Of a stretch of 27,587 nucleotides of DNA, positions 1 to 7,261 are shown piece after piece (the stretch's first letter is position 1; each line of letters starts with the position of its first letter). Made by a program: the position numbers and the translations under genes. The notes below the pieces were generated by a model. It saw only the letters and a program-made list of their open reading frames with translations, ran no database searches and was not told where the DNA came from. This DNA is from Alitiscatomonas aceti (GTDB lineage Bacteria; Bacillota; Clostridia; Lachnospirales; Lachnospiraceae): NCBI RefSeq assembly GCF_025567195.1, contig NZ_JAOQJF010000036.1, forward strand, positions 1-27,587. Reading direction: 5' to 3'.

Positions 1-20
1 AAAAAAAGCCCCAAAAGGGC
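1..20 (-). terminator. Possible Rho-independent terminator at left edge
   Basis: On the minus strand, GCCC and GGGC can pair around a TTTTG loop, followed directly by seven T residues running to the window edge. The stem is only 4 bp, so it is weak. It would end transcription coming from the trmB fragment. The window edge hides the rest of the T tract. Confidence 0.4.
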
Positions 21-91
21 ATTGAAAATTTGCTGTAAATAAAGGAAAAATCGAGATGCAGGAAAAGAGATAAAAAAATGACGAGAAGAAA

Positions 92-122
92 ACGACGGAA
101 CTTTCCTAGTACTACGACGGAA
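92..122. repeat. 9-bp direct repeat at the trmB break
   Basis: ACGACGGAA occurs at 92-100 and again at 114-122, separated by 13 bp (22-bp period). The second copy coincides with the point where TrmB similarity ends. It could be a target duplication or a rearrangement scar; this is inference. Confidence 0.5.
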
Positions 123-242
123 AACGGGATTCTGGTTTCCAAAAAATTCATGCCATTTTCCCTTTAATCCCTGGGGATCCTGGATCACATAGGGGCTTTC
201 TGCGATCTGCTCTTCTGCGCCTTTAATATGGCGTAATCTCAT
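120..242 (-). pseudogene. trmB: Truncated 5' fragment of trmB (tRNA m7G46 methyltransferase)
   Basis: The minus strand starts with ATG at 242 behind an AGGAGG site (253-258). The peptide opens MRLRHIKGAEEQIAESPYVI and reads to a FFGNQNPV segment at residues 34-40, which I recognise as the N-terminus of bacterial TrmB, the SAM-dependent enzyme that methylates G46 of tRNA. Intact TrmB continues here with the HIEIGMGKG SAM-binding motif. Instead the frame runs into Phe/Ser-rich sequence unlike any TrmB and stays open to the edge. No IEIGMGKG-coding sequence appears in another frame downstream, so this is a break rather than a simple frameshift. The break lies near 120, beside a 9-bp direct repeat. 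Promoter and ribosome site are intact, so a short peptide may be made. The remainder of trmB could lie beyond the window if an insertion split the gene. The identification rests on about 40 residues. Confidence 0.7.
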
Positions 243-289
243 ATTTTTATGTCCTCCTGATCTGTTTTCATCTGTTTTTTGTATCTGCT

Positions 290-318
290 ATTTTACCATC
301 CTGTTCCTGTATTTGCAA
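290..318 (-). promoter_or_regulatory. Sigma-A promoter for the trmB fragment
   Basis: On the minus strand TTGCAA (318-313), a 17-bp spacer and TAAAAT (295-290) form a good sigma-A promoter about 50 bp upstream of the trmB start. Confidence 0.6.
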
Positions 319-436
319 CAGCGGCCATGGACAGAAGCGTGTGCTCTGGAATGGAGGCTTCAAAAGCTGTTATCGTTTTTTGGAATATTTCCACGAATGT
401 TCACAAATTGTTAATGCAAATTTTTCATTTTTCATT

Positions 437-442
437 TATAAT
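437..442 (+). promoter_or_regulatory. Candidate -10 box for the SH3-domain gene
   Basis: A perfect TATAAT lies 34 bp upstream of the chosen start at 477. No good -35 sits at 17 bp; TTGTTA at 408-413 is 23 bp away. A ribosome site GGAGGA (464-469) precedes the start. Confidence 0.5.
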
Positions 443-476
443 AGGATTATAGAGTGACAATATGGAGGAAATATCT

Positions 477-1295
477 ATGGCAAAAGTAGATAATCCCGGT
501 ATCTGGGAAAAAATACAAAAAAATGTCCAGGAAACGGAACGCCTCATGGGCCAGAAAAAATACAACCAGTCCATGATCAAGGCCCGGCAGACCCTGGAAT
601 ATATGGTAAAATTAAAATGCGATCAGGCGGGGATCGTGGAAAGCTCCCTGGATCATATGATCCATGAGCTTTACGACGGCCAGTGGATCAGCAAATCCAC
701 AGCCGAGCACTATCTCCAGATCCTTTCCATCGGCAACAAGGCCGCCAGGGAAGGGGATAACAGCGCCTACAACGCCAACCAAGCCTACCACGTCCTGTCC
801 CAGGAGATCTACTCCTTTACGGACGCCGACAAGGCTGCGCCCAGACCGCGCCGCTCCCAGACCCAGAGCCGCCAGGCCGGAAGCAGAAAAAAACAGCCCT
901 CCAGGGGTGGGCTGGGACTGAATCCTGCGGATATGGTAAAGCTTCTTGTGCCTGTGGTGCTGATCGTCGTCCTGGTGCTGGTGATCCGGCTGCTGACGCC
1001 GGATAAGGATCCCACCGATGAGACCGTGGCCTCCATCCCCACCACCGCAGCCACCACAGAAGCCACCACCGCCGAGGCTCCCACTGAGGAGACCTCCGCA
1101 GAGACCGTCTCCTATAAGACTACGGATACCTTAAACGTCCGGAAGGAGCCGTCCACCGATGCCGACCGGATCGGAAAGCTGGATCCCGGCGCGTCTGTGG
1201 AGTACATCCGGGACCACGACGATTTCTGGGCCGTTATCCTCTATAACGACCAGGAAGCCTATGTGGCGAAGCAGTATCTGACCGCCGGGGAATGA
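477..1295 (+). CDS. Membrane-anchored SH3b-domain protein with DUF4145-like N-terminus
   Basis: Protein of 272 residues. The upstream in-frame ATG at 462 overlaps the ribosome site (GGAGGA at 464-469), so ATG 477 is the better start. Residues about 15-115 are helical and resemble the DUF4145-type region (KARQTLEYMVKLKC near 35-48). A basic Arg/Gln/Ser-rich linker (120-145) leads to one membrane segment (about 154-173), then a Thr/Ala/Glu-rich stalk (180-210). Residues 211-270 fit a bacterial SH3 domain, with TLNVRKEPSTDADRIG near the start and AYVAKQYL at the end. There is no cleavable signal peptide. The positive linker before the helix predicts the helical domain inside and the SH3b domain outside, where it could bind cell-wall peptide. 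It stands alone with its own terminator. Function is unknown; wall sensing or anchoring is inference. Confidence 0.8.
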   Translation: MAKVDNPGIWEKIQKNVQETERLMGQKKYNQSMIKARQTLEYMVKLKCDQAGIVESSLDHMIHELYDGQWISKSTAEHYLQILSIGNKAAREGDNSAYNANQAYHVLSQEIYSFTDADKAAPRPRRSQTQSRQAGSRKKQPSRGGLGLNPADMVKLLVPVVLIVVLVLVIRLLTPDKDPTDETVASIPTTAATTEATTAEAPTEETSAETVSYKTTDTLNVRKEPSTDADRIGKLDPGASVEYIRDHDDFWAVILYNDQEAYVAKQYLTAGE

Positions 1296-1334
1296 TCCGA
1301 AAAACCGCCGGGCAGCTAAACATAACCAAACAAC

Positions 1335-1378
1335 GACAGCCGCAGGACCTGGGCCATATGATTCTGCGGCTGTCTTTT
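1335..1378 (+). terminator. Strong Rho-independent terminator
   Basis: A perfect 11-bp stem, GACAGCCGCAG (1335-1345) with CTGCGGCTGTC (1364-1374), is followed by TTTT. It closes the SH3-domain gene. Confidence 0.9.
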
Positions 1379-1475
1379 CTATACATTTTCACCATTCTGG
1401 GAAGCCATTCTGCCGTTTCTGGACAGACTGCGGAGGCATCTTGCGAAAACCTGTCTTAAGACGGAAAAAGTATTT

Positions 1476-2384
1476 TCATCTATCTTCGTCCTTCAGCCCT
1501 CTCTTAAAATACCCGCACAGATAATCCACAAACTCTCCCACTACCGGCTTCTCCTGTGCCTGCTTGTACATGGTCACCACCACGTCCCGGCGGCAGACGG
1601 GATAGCGGATGGGGATCAGCTTCACCTGTGGGCCCGGCTGTTCGTCCCAGGACCGCTCGGGCCAGAAGCCGATGCCGAGGCCGGCGGCGATCAGATTCCG
1701 CACTGACTCCGGGCTGTTGCTCTCGAAGATCATCTGGGGCCGGACACCGGCCTGATGGAAAAAGTTATCGCAGATCTGTCGGAGCTGCCAGCCGTTTCCC
1801 AGCCGGATATACCCCTCCTCCCGAAGCTGCCTGAGGTCCACCGACTCCCGCTCTGCCAGCGGCGAGTTGGCGGGCACAGCCAGATATATCTCCTCCTCCA
1901 GGATCTCCTGGCGGACTGCCCCCTCCGGCATCTGGATCTCCCCCATAGCCGTAGGACCATAGACCGAGGCCCTGGAATCAATGTGGATATCGCAGCCGCC
2001 CATGGTCTCCAGCTGGGATACCTGGAACTTCACATCCGGGTGCTCCGCCTTATATGCGATGATACAGTTGGTGATAAACTGGGAGGCGGCAAAAAAATTC
2101 AATGAGATGGTCTTTTCTGAGGAACAAACTGATTCCCACAGCTCGTCCTTCAGGCTGTCGATGGATTCCATTAAAGGGATCAGCCGCCTCCTTAAAAGTT
2201 TTCCCTGGTCATTGAGATAAACGTGATGATTTCTCCGGTCAAAAAGCTTCACTCCCAGTTCATTTTCCAGCCGCATAATAGACTGGGACAGGGCGGGCTG
2301 GGCAATATGAAGCTCATCCGCCGCCCTGGTCAGGTTTTCATACCGGGCCGCCTCTAAAAAATATCGGAACTGGAGCAATTCCAT
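1476..2384 (-). CDS. LysR-family transcriptional regulator
   Basis: Protein of 302 residues, the usual length for LysR-type regulators. ATG 2384 follows a GGGAGG site; a longer frame from 2411 would place nine extra residues ahead of the family-typical MELLQFRYFLEAARYENLT. The winged helix-turn-helix is at about 1-60 (AADELHIAQPALSQSI, then LGVKLFDRR). The C-terminal part fits a periplasmic-binding-like effector domain (LAVPANSPLAERE; AAGLGIGFWPE). It is divergent from the V-ATPase operon with about 150 bp between starts, so it may regulate that operon, itself or both, but LysR targets cannot be assigned by position alone. The ligand is unknown. Confidence 0.93.
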   Translation of the reverse strand: MELLQFRYFLEAARYENLTRAADELHIAQPALSQSIMRLENELGVKLFDRRNHHVYLNDQGKLLRRRLIPLMESIDSLKDELWESVCSSEKTISLNFFAASQFITNCIIAYKAEHPDVKFQVSQLETMGGCDIHIDSRASVYGPTAMGEIQMPEGAVRQEILEEEIYLAVPANSPLAERESVDLRQLREEGYIRLGNGWQLRQICDNFFHQAGVRPQMIFESNSPESVRNLIAAGLGIGFWPERSWDEQPGPQVKLIPIRYPVCRRDVVVTMYKQAQEKPVVGEFVDYLCGYFKRGLKDEDR

Positions 2385-2423
2385 TCTATTTCCTCCCTGT
2401 AAAACGACCATTCTGGTCTGTTT

Positions 2424-2456
2424 ATAATATCAATGTTATTACAATATAAATATTAT
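2424..2456. promoter_or_regulatory. AT-rich inverted repeat, candidate LysR operator
   Basis: ATAATAT (2424-2430) and ATATTAT (2450-2456) form 7-bp inverted arms around 19 bp between the divergent LysR gene and the ATPase promoter. The position suits a LysR operator. In AT-rich DNA such repeats also arise by chance. Confidence 0.3.
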
Positions 2457-2460
2457 ATAT

Positions 2461-2490
2461 TTGTCATGAATAAAAGGCAAGTTGTATTAT
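2461..2490 (+). promoter_or_regulatory. Promoter of the V-type ATPase operon
   Basis: TTGTCA (2461-2466), an 18-bp spacer and TATTAT (2485-2490) match sigma-A. The expected transcription start is near 2497, about 42 bp ahead of the first gene. Confidence 0.6.
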
Positions 2491-2496
2491 TCAATG

Positions 2497-2530
2497 TGGC
2501 GGAGGTTCCGATGGGGCTCCGCCAAGGAGG
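2497..2530 (+). promoter_or_regulatory. 5'-terminal stem-loop abutting the first ribosome site
   Basis: TGGCGGAG (2497-2504) pairs perfectly with CTCCGCCA (2517-2524) around a 12-nt loop. The ribosome site AAGGAGG (2524-2530) begins where the stem ends. The stem starts at about the predicted transcription start, so the mRNA may begin in a hairpin. Stabilisation or translational control is inference. Confidence 0.55.
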
Positions 2531-2538
2531 CAGTAATT

Positions 2539-2850
2539 ATGAACACCATCATTGAAAGACTCTCACAGATCGAAGAGCGGTCCGTTGCCGCCGCCGCAGA
2601 GGGAACAGAAAAGAAAAAAGAGCTGACCGCGCAGTATGAGGAACGGACCAGACAGTTTGACAGGGAACTGGACCAGGAAACAGAAGAAAGGATCCGGAAG
2701 CTCCGGGAACAGGCGGATGCCGCCGCCAACGCCCGCATCCAGTCCCAGGAAAAAGAAGCGGCCCAGTCCATCCAGCAGCTGGAGCGCCACTATGACGCCT
2801 TCCACAAAGACTATGTGGACCGGCTGTTCCGGGAAATGACCGGGGTGTAG
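2539..2850 (+). CDS. ntpF: V-type ATPase peripheral-stalk subunit G/H
   Basis: Protein of 103 residues from ATG 2539, eight bases after AAGGAGG; an upstream in-frame ATG at 2482 lies ahead of the predicted mRNA start and is rejected. The sequence is almost entirely charged and heptad-like (residues about 20-90, rich in Glu, Lys, Arg and Gln), as expected for the long coiled coil that pairs with subunit E in the outer stalk of V/A-ATPases. The stalk holds the catalytic head still relative to the membrane motor. It is first in the operon and ends 3 bp before subunit C. Sequence similarity alone is weak in such coils; identity rests on length, coil pattern and position. Confidence 0.75.
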   Translation: MNTIIERLSQIEERSVAAAAEGTEKKKELTAQYEERTRQFDRELDQETEERIRKLREQADAAANARIQSQEKEAAQSIQQLERHYDAFHKDYVDRLFREMTGV

Positions 2851-2853
2851 TCT

Positions 2854-3915
2854 ATGGGAAATCTTATGACATACAGCGCCGTTTCGGCCAAGATCCGTGC
2901 CATGCAGGGCCGGTTTCTTACAGACACAGATTTTTCCCAGCTGGCCTTTTCGGACAGCGTATCCGCGGCGGTGGAAACGCTGAAAAGCCGTCCCTCTTAC
3001 AGCTGTGCCTTTGAGGCCGCGGGGGACGGAGAACTGAACCGGAGCCGGATCGAGCAGCTTTTATGGCGCTCCCTTTACCGGGACTATTCCAGCCTTTACC
3101 GGTTCGCCGCCGTAAGCCAGCGGAAATTCCTGGATCTTTATTTTATGCACTTTGAGGTCAATATTCTGAAAAAATGTCTCCGGGACGCCGCTTCCAGCCG
3201 GTCCTCGGACCTGGATCTGAGTATTTTTGAGGATTTTTTCCGGAAGCACTCCCATCTGGATCTGGCCGGACTGGCCGAATGCAGTTCCCTGGACAGCTTT
3301 GTGGAGGGGCTCAGAGGATCCTTCTACTATGAACCGCTCCGCAGGCTCCGGGACCAGGGCGTCACCGCCCTTTTTGATTACGAATCCGCCCTGGATTCCC
3401 TGTACTTCATCCATTTATGGAAGGATATGAAAAAACAGCTGGGCCGGAAGGAGCTGGAGGCCGTCTCCCAGTGCATCGGGGAAAAGATCGACCTTTTAAA
3501 TCTGGAGTGGCTCTCCAGAGCCAAGGAATATTACCGGCTTTCCGACCACGCCATTGAGGACTTCCTGATCCCGGTATACTATAAATTAAGAAAGGATCAG
3601 ATCAGGGCCATGGCCCAGGCTGCCTCCAGGGAGGAATTTCTGGGGATCTTAAGGACCACCCGCTATGGGAACCGGATCTTTGGACAGCCGGATCCGTCCT
3701 CCGGCCAGGAAAATCCCCGCCTGAAGCGTTTGTTCCGCTCACTGCTGGATGCTGTCTACCAGACCTCAGGGCGGAAAAATCCATACTCAGCAGCAGCCTT
3801 AAATACTTATTTTTATTTCAAGGAAGAAGAAATACGGAAGCTTATCACCACCATCGAGGGCATCCGTTACCAGCTGGACGGGAATGAGATCCTGTCCTGT
3901 CTGGCCGAAAGCTAA
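2854..3915 (+). CDS. ntpC: V-type ATPase subunit C (d-type rotor socket)
   Basis: Protein of 353 residues, close to the usual length of the bacterial C (eukaryotic d) subunit. This soluble helical funnel sits on the membrane c-ring and connects it to central-stalk subunits D and F. Recognisable features are the N-terminal TYSAVSAKIRAMQGRFL, KFLDLYFMHFEVNILKKCLR near 92-111, and a C-terminal YFYFKEEEIRKLITTIEGIRY, typical of the family. The start at 2854 has only a weak GGGGTG site; translation is probably coupled to the upstream gene, whose stop is 3 bp before. ATG 2869 is an alternative. C here precedes I, whereas the Enterococcus hirae operon has C later. Confidence 0.9.
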   Translation: MGNLMTYSAVSAKIRAMQGRFLTDTDFSQLAFSDSVSAAVETLKSRPSYSCAFEAAGDGELNRSRIEQLLWRSLYRDYSSLYRFAAVSQRKFLDLYFMHFEVNILKKCLRDAASSRSSDLDLSIFEDFFRKHSHLDLAGLAECSSLDSFVEGLRGSFYYEPLRRLRDQGVTALFDYESALDSLYFIHLWKDMKKQLGRKELEAVSQCIGEKIDLLNLEWLSRAKEYYRLSDHAIEDFLIPVYYKLRKDQIRAMAQAASREEFLGILRTTRYGNRIFGQPDPSSGQENPRLKRLFRSLLDAVYQTSGRKNPYSAAALNTYFYFKEEEIRKLITTIEGIRYQLDGNEILSCLAES

Positions 3916-3947
3916 AAAGGGAAGGAAAAGAAAGGAGGAGCGGCTTT

Positions 3948-5888
3948 ATGATCGAACCAATGAAGTTCGTCAGCATTTCCGGCCCCAGAGACGACCTGGA
4001 CCGTATGGTCAACCAGGTCCTATGCCGGTATGAGATCCATCTGGAAAATGCCCTGACGGAGCTGAAATCCGTATCAAAGCTGATTCCCTGTCCCGGGACC
4101 AATCCATACCGGGAGCCATATGAAGCGGCGGAAAAGCTGACGGCCCTGTGTTCTGAGGGAACGAAGGCTGTCTGCACGCCGTCGCCTGCTTCCATGACGG
4201 CCGAGGAGGCCATTGCCTTTGTCCAGGAGACAAAAAAGGCCATGGAGGCAGCAGACGCAGAAAAGGAAGCACTGAAACAAAAGCTGAAGGATACTCACGC
4301 CTTGTATGAACAGGTGAACCTCTACCGGGAGCTGGACTTCAGTATTCCGGAGCTTTTGAAATTCCGTCACATCAAATACCGGTTCGGAAGAGTCTTAAAG
4401 GAGCTCTATTCCCAGCTGGAGGCCTTTGCGGAATCCTCTGAGGATACGATCCTTTATAAGTGCCATGAGACCGACCACTATGTGACACTGATCTATTTTG
4501 TCCCCGGTCCCGTATCGGAGCGGATCGATGCAGCATTTTCATCCCTGCAGTTTGAAAGGATCATCCTCCCGGACCAGTATACGGGCACTCCCACAGAGGA
4601 AATCCGCCGGCTGGAAAAGGAACTGGAGGACATAAAGTCCCAGATCACCCAGCTGGACGCCAGGGAAAAAACGTATCTGGAGGATCAGAAACCCGCCCTC
4701 CTGCAGGCTGTGGAGGTCCTTGGCTCCTATAACGCCAACTTTAACGTGCGCCGCTGCGCGGCCGTCACTGACAAAAAGGAGCATCCCTTCTATATTTTAT
4801 GCGGCTGGACCACTGAGACCGACGCCAGGGCCCTCCAGAAGGAGCTGGAGGAGGACGCCTCCACCTTCTTCGTCATCGAGGACAGCCGGGAGCATGTAAC
4901 CAGCACGCCGCCTACCCGGCTGAAGAATCCGGCGCTCCTGCGGCCCTTTGAGATGTTTGTGAAGATGTATGGCCTCCCGGCCTACAATGAATTTGATCCG
5001 ACACTTCTGATCGCCGTCACCTATTCCCTCTTTTTCGGCTTCATGTTCGGAGACGTGGGACAGGGGCTTTTGCTCCTTATCGGCGGTTTCCTTCTTTACC
5101 GGTTTAAGAAGCTGGATCTGGCGGCCATCATTTCCTGCTGTGGATTCTGCTCCACCATCTTCGGCTTCCTCTTTGGAAGCGTCTTCGGCTTCGAAGACGT
5201 GATCCCAGCCCTCTGGCTGCGTCCGGCGGAGGCCATGACCGCTCTCCCCTTTGTGGGACGGTTAAACACCGTATTTGTCACCGCCATTGCCCTGGGCATG
5301 GGTATGATCCTCCTTACGATGATCGTGAACATGGCCGTAAGCTTCAAATGCCGGGATACGGAAAAAACCTGGTTCGACACCAACGGCCTGGCGGGCTTCA
5401 TATTTTACCTGAGCCTGGCTGCCGTCATCATCCTTTATATGACAGGAAGGCCGCTTCCAGCCACTTCCGTTCTGGTGGTCATGTTCGTGGTCCCGCTCCT
5501 TCTGATCTTTTTAAAGGAGCCCCTGGCCGCCCTGGTGGAAAGGCGGGGCCCGGAGCTTTCCGGCGGAGCCATGTTTTTTGTGGAGGGCTTTTTCGAGCTG
5601 TTTGAGGTGCTTTTAAGCTACTTTTCCAATACCCTGTCCTTTGTCCGTGTGGGCGCCTTTGCCGTGAGCCACGCTGCCATGATGCAGGTGGTGCTTATGC
5701 TCTCCGGAGCGGAGACCGGGCATATCAGCATCCCGGTCATCGTCCTGGGCAACCTGTTCGTCTGCGGCATGGAGGGCCTTGTGGTGGGGATCCAGGTGCT
5801 GAGGCTGGAATACTACGAGCTGTTCAGCCGTTTCTACCGAGGTACTGGCCGAGAATTTAAACCATTCCTGAAAAAACAAACTTTTTAA
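3948..5888 (+). CDS. ntpI: V-type ATPase membrane subunit I (a-subunit stator)
   Basis: Protein of 646 residues behind an AAGGAGG site. The N-terminal half (about 1-330) is soluble with coiled-coil stretches (about 80-110 and 215-250); the C-terminal half carries about seven membrane helices starting near FDPTLLIAVTYSLFFGFMFG. SNTLSFVRVGAFAVSH near 561-576 holds the essential Arg567, which faces the c-ring glutamate during ion transfer. The subunit forms the two half-channels beside the rotor and anchors the outer stalks. The next gene is the c-ring subunit K, 15 bp downstream. No truncation is seen. Confidence 0.95.
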   Translation: MIEPMKFVSISGPRDDLDRMVNQVLCRYEIHLENALTELKSVSKLIPCPGTNPYREPYEAAEKLTALCSEGTKAVCTPSPASMTAEEAIAFVQETKKAMEAADAEKEALKQKLKDTHALYEQVNLYRELDFSIPELLKFRHIKYRFGRVLKELYSQLEAFAESSEDTILYKCHETDHYVTLIYFVPGPVSERIDAAFSSLQFERIILPDQYTGTPTEEIRRLEKELEDIKSQITQLDAREKTYLEDQKPALLQAVEVLGSYNANFNVRRCAAVTDKKEHPFYILCGWTTETDARALQKELEEDASTFFVIEDSREHVTSTPPTRLKNPALLRPFEMFVKMYGLPAYNEFDPTLLIAVTYSLFFGFMFGDVGQGLLLLIGGFLLYRFKKLDLAAIISCCGFCSTIFGFLFGSVFGFEDVIPALWLRPAEAMTALPFVGRLNTVFVTAIALGMGMILLTMIVNMAVSFKCRDTEKTWFDTNGLAGFIFYLSLAAVIILYMTGRPLPATSVLVVMFVVPLLLIFLKEPLAALVERRGPELSGGAMFFVEGFFELFEVLLSYFSNTLSFVRVGAFAVSHAAMMQVVLMLSGAETGHISIPVIVLGNLFVCGMEGLVVGIQVLRLEYYELFSRFYRGTGREFKPFLKKQTF

Positions 5889-5903
5889 AAAGGAGATCTT
5901 ATC

Positions 5904-6332
5904 ATGACATTTACAGTAAAAGTCCTTTTAACCATTGCTCTGATCTTAAGCATTGCAGTTCCCTTCGGGGCCTTCGCCGCAGGCGAGAGATCCAGAGGAC
6001 GCTATAAACGGGCCCTGGCTGCCAATGTATTCCTTTTCTTCGGCACCATGGTCTTCGCATCCTGCCTGTTCTTCACAGGAAACGCCTTTGCCGCTGAAAC
6101 GGCCTCCGCTGCTTCCAACGCCACTGGCATGGGCTACATTGCGGCTGCCCTTTCCACCGGCCTTTCCTGTATCGGCGGCGGCGTTGCCGTATCGGCCGCA
6201 GCCTCCGCTGCCCTGGGAGCCATCAGTGAGGATTCCTCTATCCTTGGTAAATCCCTGATCTTCGTGGGACTGGCTGAGGGCGTATGCCTTTACGGGCTGA
6301 TCATCTCCTTTATGATCATCGGCAGCCTGTAA
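5904..6332 (+). CDS. ntpK: V-type ATPase c-ring subunit K
   Basis: Protein of 142 residues behind AAAAAGGAGA. Four hydrophobic segments are visible (about 5-25, 38-63, 75-104, 114-141). Only the last two form the proteolipid hairpin: a Gly/Ala-rich helix (AALSTGLSCIGGGVAVSAAA) and a helix with the ion-binding Glu125 in GLAEGVCLYG. The first pair looks like an N-terminal extension, which I recall from other clostridial K subunits. The Gln of Na+-binding c subunits is replaced by Val in the first helix and Gly follows Glu125, so a complete Na+ ligand set is not apparent; proton coupling is inferred. The subunit forms the rotor ring that carries ions across the membrane. Confidence 0.93.
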   Translation: MTFTVKVLLTIALILSIAVPFGAFAAGERSRGRYKRALAANVFLFFGTMVFASCLFFTGNAFAAETASAASNATGMGYIAAALSTGLSCIGGGVAVSAAASAALGAISEDSSILGKSLIFVGLAEGVCLYGLIISFMIIGSL

Positions 6333-6346
6333 ACCGGGGTGAGACT

Positions 6347-6655
6347 ATGAAAATGTATCTCATCAGTGACAACACCGACACCCTTACGGGCATGCGGCTG
6401 GCCGGCGTGGAGGGGATCCTGGTCCGCAGCCGGGATCAGGTAAAAAAAGCTCTGGAGGACGCAGTCTCTGATAAGGACAACGGGATCCTCCTGCTGACCG
6501 AATCTCTGGGGAAGCAATATCCGGACCTGGTCAGGATCACCCGGACCGACCATAAGATGCCCCTTCTGATCGAGATCCCGGACCGCCACGGCACTGGCCG
6601 GAGACCGGATTTCATCACCGCATACGTCAACGAGGCCATCGGGCTGAAACTTTAG
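6347..6655 (+). CDS. ntpG: V-type ATPase central-stalk subunit F
   Basis: Protein of 102 residues from ATG 6347, starting 14 bp after the K stop. It opens MKMYLISDNTDTLTGMRLAG and has the Rossmann-like pattern of F subunits: an N-terminal beta strand with D8, a turn near GVEGILV, and GILLLTESLGKQYPDLV in the middle. In V/A-ATPases, F binds D in the central shaft and helps couple ATP turnover to rotation. Length agrees with the family (about 100 residues). A frame extended upstream to 6284 overlaps subunit K and is rejected. The symbol follows the Enterococcus ntp naming. Confidence 0.9.
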   Translation: MKMYLISDNTDTLTGMRLAGVEGILVRSRDQVKKALEDAVSDKDNGILLLTESLGKQYPDLVRITRTDHKMPLLIEIPDRHGTGRRPDFITAYVNEAIGLKL

Positions 6656-6673
6656 AAAATCGAGGTGACTGTT

Positions 6674-7261
6674 GTGACCATTGAACATAAATTACAGCAT
6701 TTTGAAGAGCTCTGCATCCACAGCGCCCAGGAAGCCGGAGAAAAAATGACCGCCGACTATACGGCCTATCTGGAATCGGTCCTTAGGGATCATGAGGAAA
6801 ATGTCAGAAAACAGGCAGAAGCAAGGATCCAGACGGAAACAGAAACCATACAAAGGGAAGCCAATAAACGGCTGGCCATCAATCAGATCGGTCTGAAACG
6901 GACGTACAGCCAGAAACAGGAGGAGCTCCAGGGCCGGATCTTTTCCGAGCTCAGGGACCGGCTGGCCCGCTTCATGGAGACCCCGGCTTATGAAACGCTC
7001 TTAAAGGAGCAGATCAGAAAGGCCCGGGATTTTGCCCAGGGCGAGGAGATCCATATCTATATCGATCCTGCGGACCAGGAAAAGCAGAACCTCTTATCCA
7101 TGGAAACCGGCTGCGACATCCGTGTGAGCCAGTATCCCTTCTCCGGCGGCACCCGGGCTGTGATCGCCTCAAAAAACATCCTTATCGACAATTCTTTTGA
7201 AACGAAATTAAAGGAAGCCGGAGAAAACTTCCAGTTTATTTTAGGAGGCAGCAGATCATGA
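6674..7261 (+). CDS. ntpE: V-type ATPase peripheral-stalk subunit E
   Basis: Protein of 195 residues if read from GTG 6674, five bases after AGGTGA (6663-6668). GTG 6665 in the same frame lies inside that ribosome site and is less likely. Residues about 5-95 are a long charged coiled coil that pairs with the G/H subunit; the C-terminal globular part (about 95-195) contains IHIYIDPADQEKQNLLSME and GGTRAVIASKNILIDNSFET, typical of E. It links the outer stalk to the catalytic A3B3 head. The stop overlaps the start of subunit A (ATGA, 7258-7261), indicating translational coupling. E directly precedes A here. Confidence 0.9.
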   Translation: MTIEHKLQHFEELCIHSAQEAGEKMTADYTAYLESVLRDHEENVRKQAEARIQTETETIQREANKRLAINQIGLKRTYSQKQEELQGRIFSELRDRLARFMETPAYETLLKEQIRKARDFAQGEEIHIYIDPADQEKQNLLSMETGCDIRVSQYPFSGGTRAVIASKNILIDNSFETKLKEAGENFQFILGGSRS

